The notes: a model not told the origin generated them from the letters alone. DNA of 64,000 bases from Ehrlichia canis str. Jake (GCF_000012565.1 NC_007354.1:1178001-1242000), one strand, 5' to 3'; numbered from the stretch's first letter, positions 38,681 to 49,213 are shown. A program made the numbers and translations.

Positions 38681-40195
38681 ATGAAAGTCAAAAGAGCAAT
38701 TATATCTGTATATAATAAAACAAATATTATAGAACTTGCAAAGTTTCTTATTGCACAAAAAGTAGAAATCATTGCAACAAGTAGTACTTATCAAACTTTA
38801 CTAGGTGCAGAGCTGCAAGTGACAGAAGTATCTGATTACACAAATTTCCCAGAAATAATGGGCGGTAGAGTAAAAACTTTGCATCCAAAAATTCATGGTG
38901 GAATATTAAGTAACAGAAATAATCACGCTACAGAATGTTCAAATTTAGGAATATATGACATAGACTTAGTTATAGTAAATTTATATCCATTTTTTCAAGT
39001 AGCAAGTCTCAAAACTTCAACTGAAAGTGAGATAATAGAAAAGATAGATATAGGAGGGATAACACTATTAAGAGCTGCAGCAAAAAACTTTCATAATGTA
39101 ACAGTAGTATCAGACATCAATGACTATGAAACATTAAAAGCAGAAATGACTAACAACCAAAATACTACAACTTTAACATATAGGAAACATCTAGCAAAAA
39201 AGGCATTCGCGATAACTTCATCTTACGATAGCAATATATACAATTGGATGAATAAAGATAGCAATGATACTTTGCCAAAAACATTCATTATACATGGCAA
39301 TAAAGTACAAACATTGAGATGCGGTGAGAATCCACATCAGCAAGGTGCATTTTATAGTAGTGCAAAAAACAAATATCCGCTAGAACAACTACATGGAAAA
39401 GAATTAAGTTATAATAACATAGTAGATATAGAATCTGCAATAAACATAGTATCAGAATTTACACAACCAGCAGCAACAATCATAAAACATAGTAATCCTT
39501 GTGGAACAGCAATTGCTGATAACATTACAAGTGCTTATAACAATGCTTTTTCCTGTGATACAAAAAGTAGTTTTGGTGGAATTGTTGCACTTAACAGAGA
39601 AATTAATGAAGACATAGCAGAGGAAATCAACAAAATTTTCATTGAAGTAATAGTTGGTACATCTATTACAGACAAAGCATTAGAAATCATACAAAAAAAG
39701 AAAAATGTGCGAGTCATATTATCTACACAATATAATTCGCCAAAATATACAATTAAAAATGTAAGTGATGGGTTTTTATTACAAGAAAGTAATACAAATC
39801 AATTATCAGCAAAAGACCTAATACAAGTCACAAATTTTCCAGTATCAGATGATACTATTTCTAACTTACTTTTTGCATGGAAAGTATGTAAACATGTAAA
39901 ATCCAATGCAATTGTTATCGCAAAAGATCATCGCACAATAGGAGTTGGGGCTGGTCAAATGAGTCGTGTTGACAGTCTTGAAATTGCAATAAAAAAAGCA
40001 CAAGATTGTACAGGAGCAGTTTTAGCATCTGATGCATTCTTTCCATTTACAGACAGTATATTACTAAGTGCATCCGTAAACATCAGTGCAATAATACAAC
40101 CCGGAGGGTCTTTAAAAGATAAAGAAGTAATAGAAGAAGCAAACAACCAAAAAATTGCTATGTTCTTTACTAATATTAGAAATTTTTATCATTGA
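38681..40195 (+). CDS. purH: Bifunctional AICAR transformylase / IMP cyclohydrolase
   Basis: 504 residues. The N-terminal IMP cyclohydrolase domain has 'ISVYNKTNIIELAKFL', 'MGGRVKTLHPKIHGGIL' and 'IDIGGITLLRAAAKN'. The C-terminal AICAR transformylase domain has 'LRCGENPHQQGAFY', 'IIKHSNPCGTA' and 'GAGQMSRVDS'. It catalyses the last two steps of de novo IMP synthesis. Ehrlichia are known to retain purine synthesis, unlike Rickettsia. It follows fabZ after 32 bp and is probably the end of the rseP operon. Confidence 0.97.
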   Translation: MKVKRAIISVYNKTNIIELAKFLIAQKVEIIATSSTYQTLLGAELQVTEVSDYTNFPEIMGGRVKTLHPKIHGGILSNRNNHATECSNLGIYDIDLVIVNLYPFFQVASLKTSTESEIIEKIDIGGITLLRAAAKNFHNVTVVSDINDYETLKAEMTNNQNTTTLTYRKHLAKKAFAITSSYDSNIYNWMNKDSNDTLPKTFIIHGNKVQTLRCGENPHQQGAFYSSAKNKYPLEQLHGKELSYNNIVDIESAINIVSEFTQPAATIIKHSNPCGTAIADNITSAYNNAFSCDTKSSFGGIVALNREINEDIAEEINKIFIEVIVGTSITDKALEIIQKKKNVRVILSTQYNSPKYTIKNVSDGFLLQESNTNQLSAKDLIQVTNFPVSDDTISNLLFAWKVCKHVKSNAIVIAKDHRTIGVGAGQMSRVDSLEIAIKKAQDCTGAVLASDAFFPFTDSILLSASVNISAIIQPGGSLKDKEVIEEANNQKIAMFFTNIRNFYH

Positions 40196-41154
40196 TCAAT
40201 AACTTGCTATTTAATATTTATGATGCTAGTAAGATAATATAGAGGCTTTACAGTATAACTTACATTAGCTTTGTCACAATCTCGACATTTACACAGTAGC
40301 AGCTGTTCATTACTGCAATTACTAGCAGTTATTTTTTTCAATATAAATATCCATAAATTATTTTGGAAATACATGCACTTAGTAATATATAAAAAATAAG
40401 TAAATGCATATTAATCATGCAACTGTTAAATACAGTATTATTCACCATATAAATTATATTTCTCTAAAATAGCCCATAAAAAATTATTTATTACTAAAAT
40501 ACACTAGGAGTAATTTCTCCTATATATGCTAATTTTGCAAATATTCTATCATAATACAAATACACACAGCATATTCTTACCATACAACTGTTAAGCATAC
40601 CAATGTATAATGTTGTACAGTTCATGAAAACTATTTTTATTGAATGATTACAAGCACTTTTCTATATATACAGTAAAATATATTTTTTTAAGAACAACAT
40701 AGAATTAAACCATATATAACATATTCTTCTGAATCAAATGTTCCATAGTATCACTTTTAGTACACAAATTATTATTTGTATACGGAAACTGTTTGTTATT
40801 AATGACTACAAGCACTTTCTATATATACAGTAAAATATATGTTTTTAAGAACAACATAGAATTAAACCATATATAACATATTCTTCTGAATCAAATGCTC
40901 CATAGCATCACTTTTTAGTACACAAATTATTAGATTTATATATGGAAACTGTTTGTTATTAATGACTACAAGCACTCTCTTACATATATAGAAAAATATA
41001 TGTTTCTAAAGATAACATAAAATTAAAGACATATAGTACACATTCTTATCAGCTCTATAGTATTACTGCACTAATGCATAATAATTTTCTGTGACACAGT
41101 ACATAAAAACTATTTGTCATTTTAATCATGAGATGAATTCTCAAAACAAAACTA
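40196..41154. repeat. Tandem array of about 160-bp units, probably seeded by the pgsA 3' end
   Basis: Units begin at 40643, 40801 and 40961 with the anchor 'AATGA(C/T)TACAAGCACT'. The first two are nearly identical over 158 bp, and the third has drifted. A fourth unit begins near 41123 and runs into the pgsA 3' end; 'AAATATATGTTTCTAAAG' in unit 3 aligns with 'AAACATATGTACTTTATT' of pgsA. An older fragment resembling the pgsA end lies near 40529-40566. 40196-40500 shows no gene. Confidence 0.7.
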
Positions 41155-41712
41155 TTATTTTTGCAAACATATGTACTTTATTGCAATACAGACATAAAGA
41201 TATGCAGAATATATAGTCAATGCAGCTGCAAAATATAGTATCACCTCACCAATATACAATATTAAACTATCATTTAACATTAACATAGCAATAGCAGCCA
41301 TTTGTATAAATGTTTTTATTTTTCCTAACTTAATCACAGGTAGTTCAACATTCATAGAAATCAAAAATTCTCTTAGCCCAGAAATTAAAATTTCTCTACA
41401 AATTATTATTACCACAGGAATAATAGTTATACCTGTGATTTTACCAATGTAAATTAACATAATTACAGTTGCAGCAACAATTAGCTTATCTGCAATTGGA
41501 TCAAATAACTTCCCAAATTTAGATTGTGTTTTCCATATACGTGCCAAGTAACCATCAAAAAAATCTGTGACACATGCAAAAATAAAGATAATAAATGCTA
41601 TATAATTTGAATTATTATCACCAATATAAAAGCTACACACTATTGCAGGAATTGCAAATACTCTCAATATAGTTAACAAATTAGGCAAAGTTCTTCTAAA
41701 ATCATCAACCAT
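41155..41712 (-). CDS. pgsA: Phosphatidylglycerophosphate synthase
   Basis: CDP-alcohol phosphatidyltransferase of about 185 residues. The family motif D-x2-DG-x2-AR-x8-G-x3-D-x3-D is complete in 'DFFDGYLARIWKTQSKFGKL' followed by 'FDPIAD'. Several membrane helices surround it. It makes phosphatidylglycerophosphate from CDP-diacylglycerol and glycerol-3-phosphate. The reading frame opens upstream at a GTG (41736), but ATG at 41712 (MVDDFRRTLPNLLTILR) matches the usual start of the family. Confidence 0.95.
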   Translation of the reverse strand: MVDDFRRTLPNLLTILRVFAIPAIVCSFYIGDNNSNYIAFIIFIFACVTDFFDGYLARIWKTQSKFGKLFDPIADKLIVAATVIMLIYIGKITGITIIPVVIIICREILISGLREFLISMNVELPVIKLGKIKTFIQMAAIAMLMLNDSLILYIGEVILYFAAALTIYSAYLYVCIAIKYICLQK

Positions 41713-42003
41713 AATGCATAATATCTTATATCCCACCCTATAATAATGATAATCTCAATAACTTCAATATTTATATTAAAGTTATACATTGCCTGAGTAT
41801 ATAACATCAAATATACAGTATCTAAATAACAAATACTAGTTGTATTCTATGAGTTATCTTCATCCATGCACTTTATATTAAATAATGTACTAGTGCTGCT
41901 TTATTAAATTTAATATTAATTAATATCTAGAATAGGATTAAATATTCTTGAGTATTTTAATAGTAGATTTATAATTCAGCTTTTAGTAAGGTTGTTTACA
42001 TCA

Positions 42004-43314
42004 ATGCTCAATGTTAATACCTATAATTTAAAATTGTGTCATAAGTGGCTGGTGTTAGGTGTCTCTGCTTTGGGAATATCTGGACTTTTATCTATATTCG
42101 TCATATTGCTTAGACTTCCTATATCAAAATCTTTCATCCTGAATGTAGATAAAGTTTTCGATACATCACTAGTAATACATGTCAACTTATCAGTATTAGT
42201 ATGGGCATCCTCTATTGTTTCAATAATCTCAAGTTTGATTATTTCTACCAACAAGTATTCAAAATGCTTTACATATTTATGCTATCTTGCATTTATTGGT
42301 ACATTTTTAATGGTGTTATCTGTATTCTTTCCCAATGCAGAACCAATAAAAAATAATTATGTACCTGTTATTAATAATACATGCTTTTTATCAGGGCTAA
42401 TAATATTCATTGTAAGCATACTTTTTCATTCAATATTATCAATCAAATCTCACAACTTAAAGATCCATCAAGACGTTGCATTGGGAGTTCATGGTATTTC
42501 AATAATACTCATATGTGCTGTTCTATGTTTCACAATGTCTTATTACTCAATACATAAAAACAATTACTTTTCCATAATATCGTTCTATGAAAATGTATTT
42601 TGGGGAGGAGGACATATATTACAAATGGCATTCAGTCAAGCACTATTAGTAGTGTACCTAATCATGCTTGGAACAAACAATAAACTACTTAATAAAAACT
42701 TAATCAATACTATATTTATAATCAACACTTTATCCACTGTTATAGGACCAATAGTATACATATATCACCCATCTGATTCCCAATTTGCTATAGACTTTTT
42801 CATATGGCATATGCGTATCCTTGGAGGGATAATACCTGTATTTGTTTTCATATTAACATTATTTAATTTAAAAACATTACTAAAACATAACTATCATAGT
42901 TTAATATGTACAACATTACTATTTAGCTATGGCGGTATACTAGGTATACTGACTATTCATGGGAATGTAACAATACCTGCACATTATCATGGATCCATTG
43001 TTGGTATGACTATTGCATTCATGGGATTTATCTATTGGCTTTTACCAAAACTAAATTTTGGATACACAAACAACTTTTATACTAACCTACAAGTATATGT
43101 ATACAGTTTAGGACAATTCTTACATATAACTGGATTAGAATGGTTAGGTGGATATGGAGCCCTACGAAAAGTAGCATATTTACCTGATACAGCATCAAAG
43201 ATTGCAAAACACTGTTTTACACTTGGTGGCCTCATGGCAATAATTGGTGGATGTATGTTTGTAGTTATAGTATTACTACAAATTCGCAAAAAAAAATCTA
43301 ATGAAGTACAATAA
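42004..43314 (+). CDS. Orphan heme-copper-oxidase subunit I-like membrane protein
   Basis: About 436 residues with 11-12 membrane helices. His residues sit where heme and copper ligands occur in the heme-copper oxidase/nitric oxide reductase superfamily: 'LVIHVNLSVLVWA' (helix II-like), 'WGGGHILQMAFSQ' (helix VI-like), 'FIWHMRILGG', and 'HGNVTIPAHYHGSIVGMTIA' (helix X-like). It is far shorter than a normal subunit I (about 520 residues). No subunit II or III gene is near. The frame opens at TTG 41992, but ATG at 42004 is better placed relative to AAGG at 41988-41991. A role in respiration or NO/O2 handling is inference. Confidence 0.8.
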   Translation: MLNVNTYNLKLCHKWLVLGVSALGISGLLSIFVILLRLPISKSFILNVDKVFDTSLVIHVNLSVLVWASSIVSIISSLIISTNKYSKCFTYLCYLAFIGTFLMVLSVFFPNAEPIKNNYVPVINNTCFLSGLIIFIVSILFHSILSIKSHNLKIHQDVALGVHGISIILICAVLCFTMSYYSIHKNNYFSIISFYENVFWGGGHILQMAFSQALLVVYLIMLGTNNKLLNKNLINTIFIINTLSTVIGPIVYIYHPSDSQFAIDFFIWHMRILGGIIPVFVFILTLFNLKTLLKHNYHSLICTTLLFSYGGILGILTIHGNVTIPAHYHGSIVGMTIAFMGFIYWLLPKLNFGYTNNFYTNLQVYVYSLGQFLHITGLEWLGGYGALRKVAYLPDTASKIAKHCFTLGGLMAIIGGCMFVVIVLLQIRKKKSNEVQ

Positions 43315-44052
43315 ATTACTAATAGTAAATCAGTACTTACACTTTACTTAAACATTTTCAGAATATTAGCACTATTAACACACCATCTTACAAATCTACA
43401 GTAGCATCAATACAGATACCTTATTGTAGAAAAACTAATAAACATATTGCAGCTATTCTTTATCAAATAAATTTTAAAATATTACACAAGCTTTGATATT
43501 AAAAACTACATTTGAAATATAAGCAATTTATATTCATCATAGCTTACATCTGTCACAGTATAAGTATGTTATTGTATATCAAAATCACAAGCACAAAGTA
43601 AAGTCATCTCTCTATTAAAGAAATCTCCTCCAGAGATTATTCACTGAAGCTTTTATATAAAAAATTACACATATTAAATAATCAATTAAGTATCATAAAA
43701 TACACTAAGGTGTACAAATTATCTATAGTAAAATATACAAGTCTTTAAATCTAATAGATAAATAGATATACAATAAAACTAGCTATCTTTATTAAAGAAA
43801 TTTTCAGATTACTAGAAAATTTTCACATTATAGAAATTATAGGAAATATCATTAATAAACTTATACCATATTATCAGTTACATTAGCTTACAGATTAGCC
43901 ATAACAACACAAATATTTTTAAAGCACACAGCTACTATATTGCATTAAGAAACTTTCATATTAGACATGCAAGCTTTTATCACAAAAATTACTCATGAAA
44001 TAATTCATTAAAATTTAACATGATAAGATAAGACAATAGAATATCCTAACGA
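43315..44052. other. 738-bp gap between convergent genes
   Basis: No gene seen. Weak copies of the preceding gene's 3' end may recur about 230 bp apart (near 43505 and 43730, the latter keeping 'AAATCTAAT' and 'TACAATAAA'), which would be another gene-tail array. A short hairpin (AATCTC..GAGATT) lies at about 43622-43638. Confidence 0.35.
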
Positions 44053-44679
44053 TTATTTATAGTAGCATAAATACATATATCCTACCAACCATATCAAAGC
44101 TAATAAGTACCAAGTAATAATATACTCAAGATGATCATTTCTAACTTTCAGCGGAATATTAGGTTTTATGCCATCAAAAGTATTATCAGACCATATTATA
44201 CAATTCTCTAAAGGTATATTAATTTGCTTCATCATACTCTCTATATCAAACCAAAACCAAATATTAGCATCAACATCATTTTTAACAAACCACCCTATTT
44301 TTTTATTACTATCACATGATAAAATTCCCTGAATATTAAGTAAATTCGTACTAGAAAGCTCAAACTTATCTTCCTTATTCAATACTGTCCCTTTATTAAC
44401 TAATATATATCTACCATCACTTAAATGAAACGGTTGCAACAAGTAATAACCTAATGTTTTAGCAAAAACAAAAAATCGATAATTATTGTCAAAAACCCCA
44501 TTCACACTAACATGTCTATAATTCTGTTTTATTATATCATGACTTTTTAATTTAGAAGGTGGATCTTGCATAGCATGTATGATATTAGTTTTTTCTCTCA
44601 ATCTAAATATTTGCCATGTACCAAGTAAGACCATTGTAGAAAATGGCAGCATAAAAACTATAAACAATCTTAACCACAT
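44053..44679 (-). CDS. SURF1-family cytochrome oxidase assembly protein
   Basis: About 208 residues with the SURF1 plan: an N-terminal helix ('LFIVFMLPFSTMVLLGTWQI') with the conserved 'GTWQ.FRL..K' sequence, a periplasmic domain, and a C-terminal helix ('YIITWYLLALIWLVGYMYLC'). The conserved 'HLEYIITWY' block before the last helix is typical. SURF1 helps insert heme a into subunit I of cytochrome oxidase. The frame opens at TTG 44700, but ATG 44679 gives the expected start. No oxidase genes are adjacent except the orphan subunit I-like gene 738 bp away, convergently transcribed. Confidence 0.9.
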   Translation of the reverse strand: MWLRLFIVFMLPFSTMVLLGTWQIFRLREKTNIIHAMQDPPSKLKSHDIIKQNYRHVSVNGVFDNNYRFFVFAKTLGYYLLQPFHLSDGRYILVNKGTVLNKEDKFELSSTNLLNIQGILSCDSNKKIGWFVKNDVDANIWFWFDIESMMKQINIPLENCIIWSDNTFDGIKPNIPLKVRNDHLEYIITWYLLALIWLVGYMYLCYYK

Positions 44680-45066
44680 GACATCATTATCCTTTACCAA
44701 TCTGCAAGTAAGCTACTATATCAGATATAATATTTATACTGTAAATAAAACATTCTTATGAGAATTATAAAATATCAATCTACTTTTATGATATATGATA
44801 ACAAAATATAGATATCCAATACAAAAAATCACTTACAAACTATCACTAGTAATATAATTTTAAGTGTTATCCATTATTTGATACTGAAGGCTAGATACAT
44901 AAGAAAAGTTACACAAGTATGTCATGTTAAAAATTAAGTACAGAACAAACTTTTAATATCTAATATGCAATAAAAAATATATAATCAAGAAACTAACATT
45001 AACAATTTTATGATACTTATTACTTATAATCAGCTAGATTATATTATCAGATTATACAAATATAAT
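44680..45066. other. 387-bp divergent intergenic region
   Basis: Separates SURF1 (minus) from the pentapeptide-repeat gene (plus). Both promoters should be here. Nothing else seen. Confidence 0.35.
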
Positions 45067-46917
45067 ATGAAGCATTACATAAAATACATTTTTACAGTTC
45101 TAACAACATGTGCTTTATTTTTCAATATCAATATATGTTATGCTAATGCAACAGATCAAAATCAACAACAAGGTGACATTACAAACCAAGAAAACTTCTT
45201 TACTGTTAAACGCACATCACTTACCAAAGAAGATTTCGTAAGTTTCATAATAAAATGTCATGCTAAAGGCATACCTTTAGATTTTAAAAAAGAGTTTGGC
45301 AACAATTTATCTGGAGCAGATTTTAGTGATTTAGACCTTCGAGGATCAGTATTCAATAACGTTAATTTATTACATGCAAATTTTACAAGAGCTAACTTAT
45401 CTAGTTCTACTTTCACAGACACTAATATGCAAGGAGCATCATTTATAAATGCTAATTTAAGCAGATCTAACATAAAAAATTCAAATCTAAATTTTGCAAA
45501 TTTTACATCTGCAGACTTACAAAAAACTATAATTACACAATCAAAAATCAATAATACGAATTTTAGTGATGTAGACATGCGTTTTTCTATTTTGACAGGA
45601 ATAGATGGATCATTTGCAAATTTTTCTGAAGCAGAACTAACATTAGTTTCAATACTTAATTCTAGAATAGAAAAAACAAATTTTCATGATGTTGAAGGTG
45701 AAAGTATATTAATCCAAGACTGCAATTTATCAAATTCAAACTTTTTTGGAGCAAACCTACATAACTCAAAAATCCAATTCTCCAATCTAACAAATACAAT
45801 CTTGTATGGAGTAAATTTGGATTCATCAGACGTAACAGGCAGTAATTTCAGTAACAGCAATATGGAAGTATCAAATATCTCTTTTTCAAATTTCCAGAAT
45901 GCTGACCTAAGTAATACAAACATGCACCTTGTAGATGCGCATTACACTAATCTCAACAACACAAACTTACACAAAGTATGCATGAGTAATGGAACACTAG
46001 TTGGTGTAAATCTAAAAAATTCTACATTATCCAACGCAGATTTAAGTAATGCAAACTTAATCAATTCCATCATGGAAGAATCAGACATGCAAGAAGTTTT
46101 ATTCAATAACACCCATGTTACAAAATCAAATATGAAGTATGCTATCCTAAATAATACAACTATCAACAACACAGTTTTTCTAAACTCAGATCTTACAATG
46201 ACATCAATAAGAAACACAGAATGGCATAACTCCAGCATTTATTCAAGCAAATTAACCTCTGCAATTATAGATAATAATACCATTAAAGACAGTACATATG
46301 ATAAAGTAACTGCAGCAAATACAATATGGTCTAATTCAACAATAGAAAACAGCAATATTAGTCATACCAATCTTGATTTCTCAACATTTAACAATAACAA
46401 AATACATAAAGTTAGTTTTTTCAGCAATCATTTAGAATCTGCCAAGATAGAAAATTCAAATATAACTGGATCAAGCATTTATAAAAATATTCTCACTAAT
46501 TTTCTAACTAATAATTGCGACACAGAAAATACAATAATTATCGAGAACAAAAACTTTATTTTAACAGCACTTCCTAGCACAGCAATTACATCTCTTAAAT
46601 CTTTACAAAGCACTATAACAAATAATAAAAAATTTGATGTCAATTTTTCTAACTTTGATTTTAGAAAAATTAACTTAAACAATTCAAATTTTTCAAATTC
46701 TATATTAAAGAATGCAAACTTTTCAGGTTTAAAATTAGAAAATGTCAACTTTTCCTTTGCAGATTTACAATCTTCTCATTTTAAGAATTCACAACTTAAA
46801 AATGTAGATTTCTCTAACGCAAACTTAGAAAACGCAGACCTATCACATAGTAAATTAAATGAAGTCAATACACACAAAACAAACTTAAGAAATGTTAAAA
46901 CAGACCTTACTCACTGA
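45067..46917 (+). CDS. Exported pentapeptide-repeat protein
   Basis: 616 residues from the ATG at 45067, chosen because it starts a good signal peptide ('KYIFTVLTTCALFFNINICY' then 'ANA'); the frame opens earlier at 45010. After a short linker, pentapeptide repeats A(D/N)LXX-like run through almost the whole protein, for example 'GADFSDLDLRGSVFNNVNLL' and 'NFTRANLSSSTFTDTNMQGA'. There is a non-repeat interruption around residues 480-530, and then repeats resume to the end. The fold is a right-handed quadrilateral beta-helix. It is very rich in Asn and Ser. Most bacterial family members are cytoplasmic; a signal peptide points to the periplasm, surface or host. Function unknown. Confidence 0.88.
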   Translation: MKHYIKYIFTVLTTCALFFNINICYANATDQNQQQGDITNQENFFTVKRTSLTKEDFVSFIIKCHAKGIPLDFKKEFGNNLSGADFSDLDLRGSVFNNVNLLHANFTRANLSSSTFTDTNMQGASFINANLSRSNIKNSNLNFANFTSADLQKTIITQSKINNTNFSDVDMRFSILTGIDGSFANFSEAELTLVSILNSRIEKTNFHDVEGESILIQDCNLSNSNFFGANLHNSKIQFSNLTNTILYGVNLDSSDVTGSNFSNSNMEVSNISFSNFQNADLSNTNMHLVDAHYTNLNNTNLHKVCMSNGTLVGVNLKNSTLSNADLSNANLINSIMEESDMQEVLFNNTHVTKSNMKYAILNNTTINNTVFLNSDLTMTSIRNTEWHNSSIYSSKLTSAIIDNNTIKDSTYDKVTAANTIWSNSTIENSNISHTNLDFSTFNNNKIHKVSFFSNHLESAKIENSNITGSSIYKNILTNFLTNNCDTENTIIIENKNFILTALPSTAITSLKSLQSTITNNKKFDVNFSNFDFRKINLNNSNFSNSILKNANFSGLKLENVNFSFADLQSSHFKNSQLKNVDFSNANLENADLSHSKLNEVNTHKTNLRNVKTDLTH

Positions 46918-47523
46918 AAAATCTGTTAATACTCATTAACTAAACCAAGCTAAGGTTTTAGCAGCGTTACATAATTATAAACTAAAACTTTTTATAAACA
47001 ACCTAAAAATATTTTAAACAAGTACTCTAAATACAGTTATTTAAAAGTAACATAATGCAAGTTAACATATTATAATCTATTTAAATACTGTAAAACGTTA
47101 TTGTACTATAAGAAGAAAAAGATATGATTACCATATGAAAAAACAGTTTCTTTTAAATATAAAGAAAACTATCTTATGCTTATAACTCATCAATAATTAA
47201 GCAGTGTATATTATAGATTACAATAATACATAACATGCACTAAAAATACTAACTTACACAGTGCTATTTTCAATAACTTTTTTATAACCAAACATAAATA
47301 TTGTACCTAAGCATTACAGTACAAATTACCAACATATAAAAACATTTAAAAATTGCATTATCCAAATCCATTTTTGTAGTAAGTATTAAACTTTTTTATG
47401 TTATATATATGTTTACTATACTATGGCAGGAAAAAGATATGCTAACATATTAAACCATTAAAAAAAATAATAGCATCCCATTTAACACTATAACATCAGT
47501 AAAACTTAAAATACACTGATGAC
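46918..47523. other. 606-bp gap between convergent genes
   Basis: AT-rich, no gene, RNA or strong hairpin recognised. Confidence 0.35.
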
Positions 47524-48783
47524 TTATATATCTTCAACGATTGGTAACCTAGCATGATGTGCGATATCAAGAAATGTAAACCTTTGCCTAGTAACAAATG
47601 CAAACTCTATAACCTTACTATATTTACTAGCGTTCCATCCAATATGTTCTGGCTTATTAGGACATCCTATATTAATTAACATTTCCTTAATTAATAAATC
47701 AGATAATACCCTTTCTTTAATATTTTCAACAATAAAAGACCACTTATCACTTATCAGGTTGTTCAAGTAATCTGCTCTTTGCTGATTAATAAATTTCTTA
47801 TCTAGTATATCACAAAATTCCTCAGCATATTGTATATGAAAATACTGTTTTACATTTTGAGCATTTATCAATGTAGGATAAAGTTTCGGTACTATTTTCA
47901 AAATTCTATGTTGTAAACATGCCATTGTGATAGTACTTACGCCAACAAATTCACCATGAAAGAAAGACATATTACTTTGCAAAAGTTCTATTGTATGTGC
48001 AACCATATGTTCACCCTGACTAGCAGAATGGCTACTTCCTACAATAAACATACCTAACCCTGACAACAGCAAAGCTTGCATTAAAACCATAATACTATAT
48101 TCATCACGTTTTATTAATCCCAAGTAATCAACAATTAATGCATTTTCACTTTCTTTACTGATTAAAAATGGCAATTCAGTATATTTACTTCCTAACAATA
48201 AATGCGATAACAACCAATCTGCTTGCGCTGTAGACCTACAAATAAAATCAGCAAAACCACTTACTATTAATCTTTCTGGAGCATTGACAATAATATCAAC
48301 ATCCAAATATATTGCTTTAGGTAAATGAGATTGTAGTGATTGTTTACACCCATTATTTAGTATTATAGACGCATTAGATGATGTATACCCATTCATAGAA
48401 GGAGCAGTAGGAAATGAGATATAACTTTTATTTGTTACATAACTTACATATTTACAAATATCATTAATTGTACCACTACCAAAGGATACTAAAACATCCG
48501 AATCCTGTGATTTCTCCTTAACTAATTCCACTAGTTTCTGAGAAGCAGAAGCTAAATATGGTATTATTAAATGTTTAAAACCATTCAACACAGCCTTACT
48601 CAATAGAGGTGCAATATTGACATCCGTTACAATAAAACCATTATTACCATATTGTTTAACTATATCACATAAATCATTACTTATTCCTCTACCAATATGT
48701 ATACTCTTTATAGTATTAACTACTGATTCCAATCCACAAAAATTTTCATCAATTAAAACCTGCTTTAAAAATTCATTATACAT
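47524..48783 (-). CDS. AraM/EgsA-like sn-glycerol-1-phosphate dehydrogenase family protein
   Basis: About 420 residues of the iron-containing-alcohol-dehydrogenase/dehydroquinate-synthase fold. The nucleotide-binding block 'DVLVSFGSGTINDICKYVSY' and the 'SFPTAPSMNGYTSSNASI' block are those of the G1P dehydrogenase/AraM group. Candidate metal ligands are Asp in 'SGFADFICRSTAQADW', His in 'GSSHSASQGEHMVAH', and His in 'SFFHGEF'. AraM-type enzymes reduce dihydroxyacetone phosphate to glycerol-1-phosphate. The substrate here is not proven. The frame opens at TTG 48795; ATG 48783 is the likely start. Confidence 0.82.
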   Translation of the reverse strand: MYNEFLKQVLIDENFCGLESVVNTIKSIHIGRGISNDLCDIVKQYGNNGFIVTDVNIAPLLSKAVLNGFKHLIIPYLASASQKLVELVKEKSQDSDVLVSFGSGTINDICKYVSYVTNKSYISFPTAPSMNGYTSSNASIILNNGCKQSLQSHLPKAIYLDVDIIVNAPERLIVSGFADFICRSTAQADWLLSHLLLGSKYTELPFLISKESENALIVDYLGLIKRDEYSIMVLMQALLLSGLGMFIVGSSHSASQGEHMVAHTIELLQSNMSFFHGEFVGVSTITMACLQHRILKIVPKLYPTLINAQNVKQYFHIQYAEEFCDILDKKFINQQRADYLNNLISDKWSFIVENIKERVLSDLLIKEMLINIGCPNKPEHIGWNASKYSKVIEFAFVTRQRFTFLDIAHHARLPIVEDI

Positions 48784-49147
48784 AATAAGAAACAAGGAAT
48801 GTGTTAACTATTCATATTATCTAATAAACTAGTAACACAAAAAACATTTTATTTACTAAAGTACATATCAACCTACGATTTACACCTTTTTTATAAAATT
48901 AACTCTATCAACAAACATTAGTTTCTATACAGTGACATATAACACGAAGTCACAAGATTAAAAATAAAGTCATCAATTATAAACAGTTGATTTTAAAAAA
49001 TACACATTATACAGACTATGTAGCATACTTTCATACTTATTTTAAAATCCAATCATGTATAACACAGTACTATAATTTCATTTCACCAACTAAATTCTAC
49101 AGAACTTACCAACTCATATATAATTCTTTACAGCAGCATAACTCCAA

Positions 49148-49213
49148 TTGACTAACTTTTTGCAGTTGATATGATTAAATAATTCTTATTAACAATATTG
49201 TGTTTGTACGGAG
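49148..49213 (+). promoter_or_regulatory. Promoter and ribosome-binding site of atpB
   Basis: TTGACT (49148-49153) and TATGAT (49170-49175) are separated by 16 bp. A GGAG Shine-Dalgarno sequence at 49210-49213 precedes the ATG at 49219. The rest of the 48784-49218 divergent gap shows no gene. Confidence 0.5.

Noticed and set aside
40643-41120. CRISPR array
   Set aside because: Units of about 160 bp are contiguous and diverged, with no unique spacers and no cas genes; the same holds for the arrays at 50100-50470 and 27116-27660.
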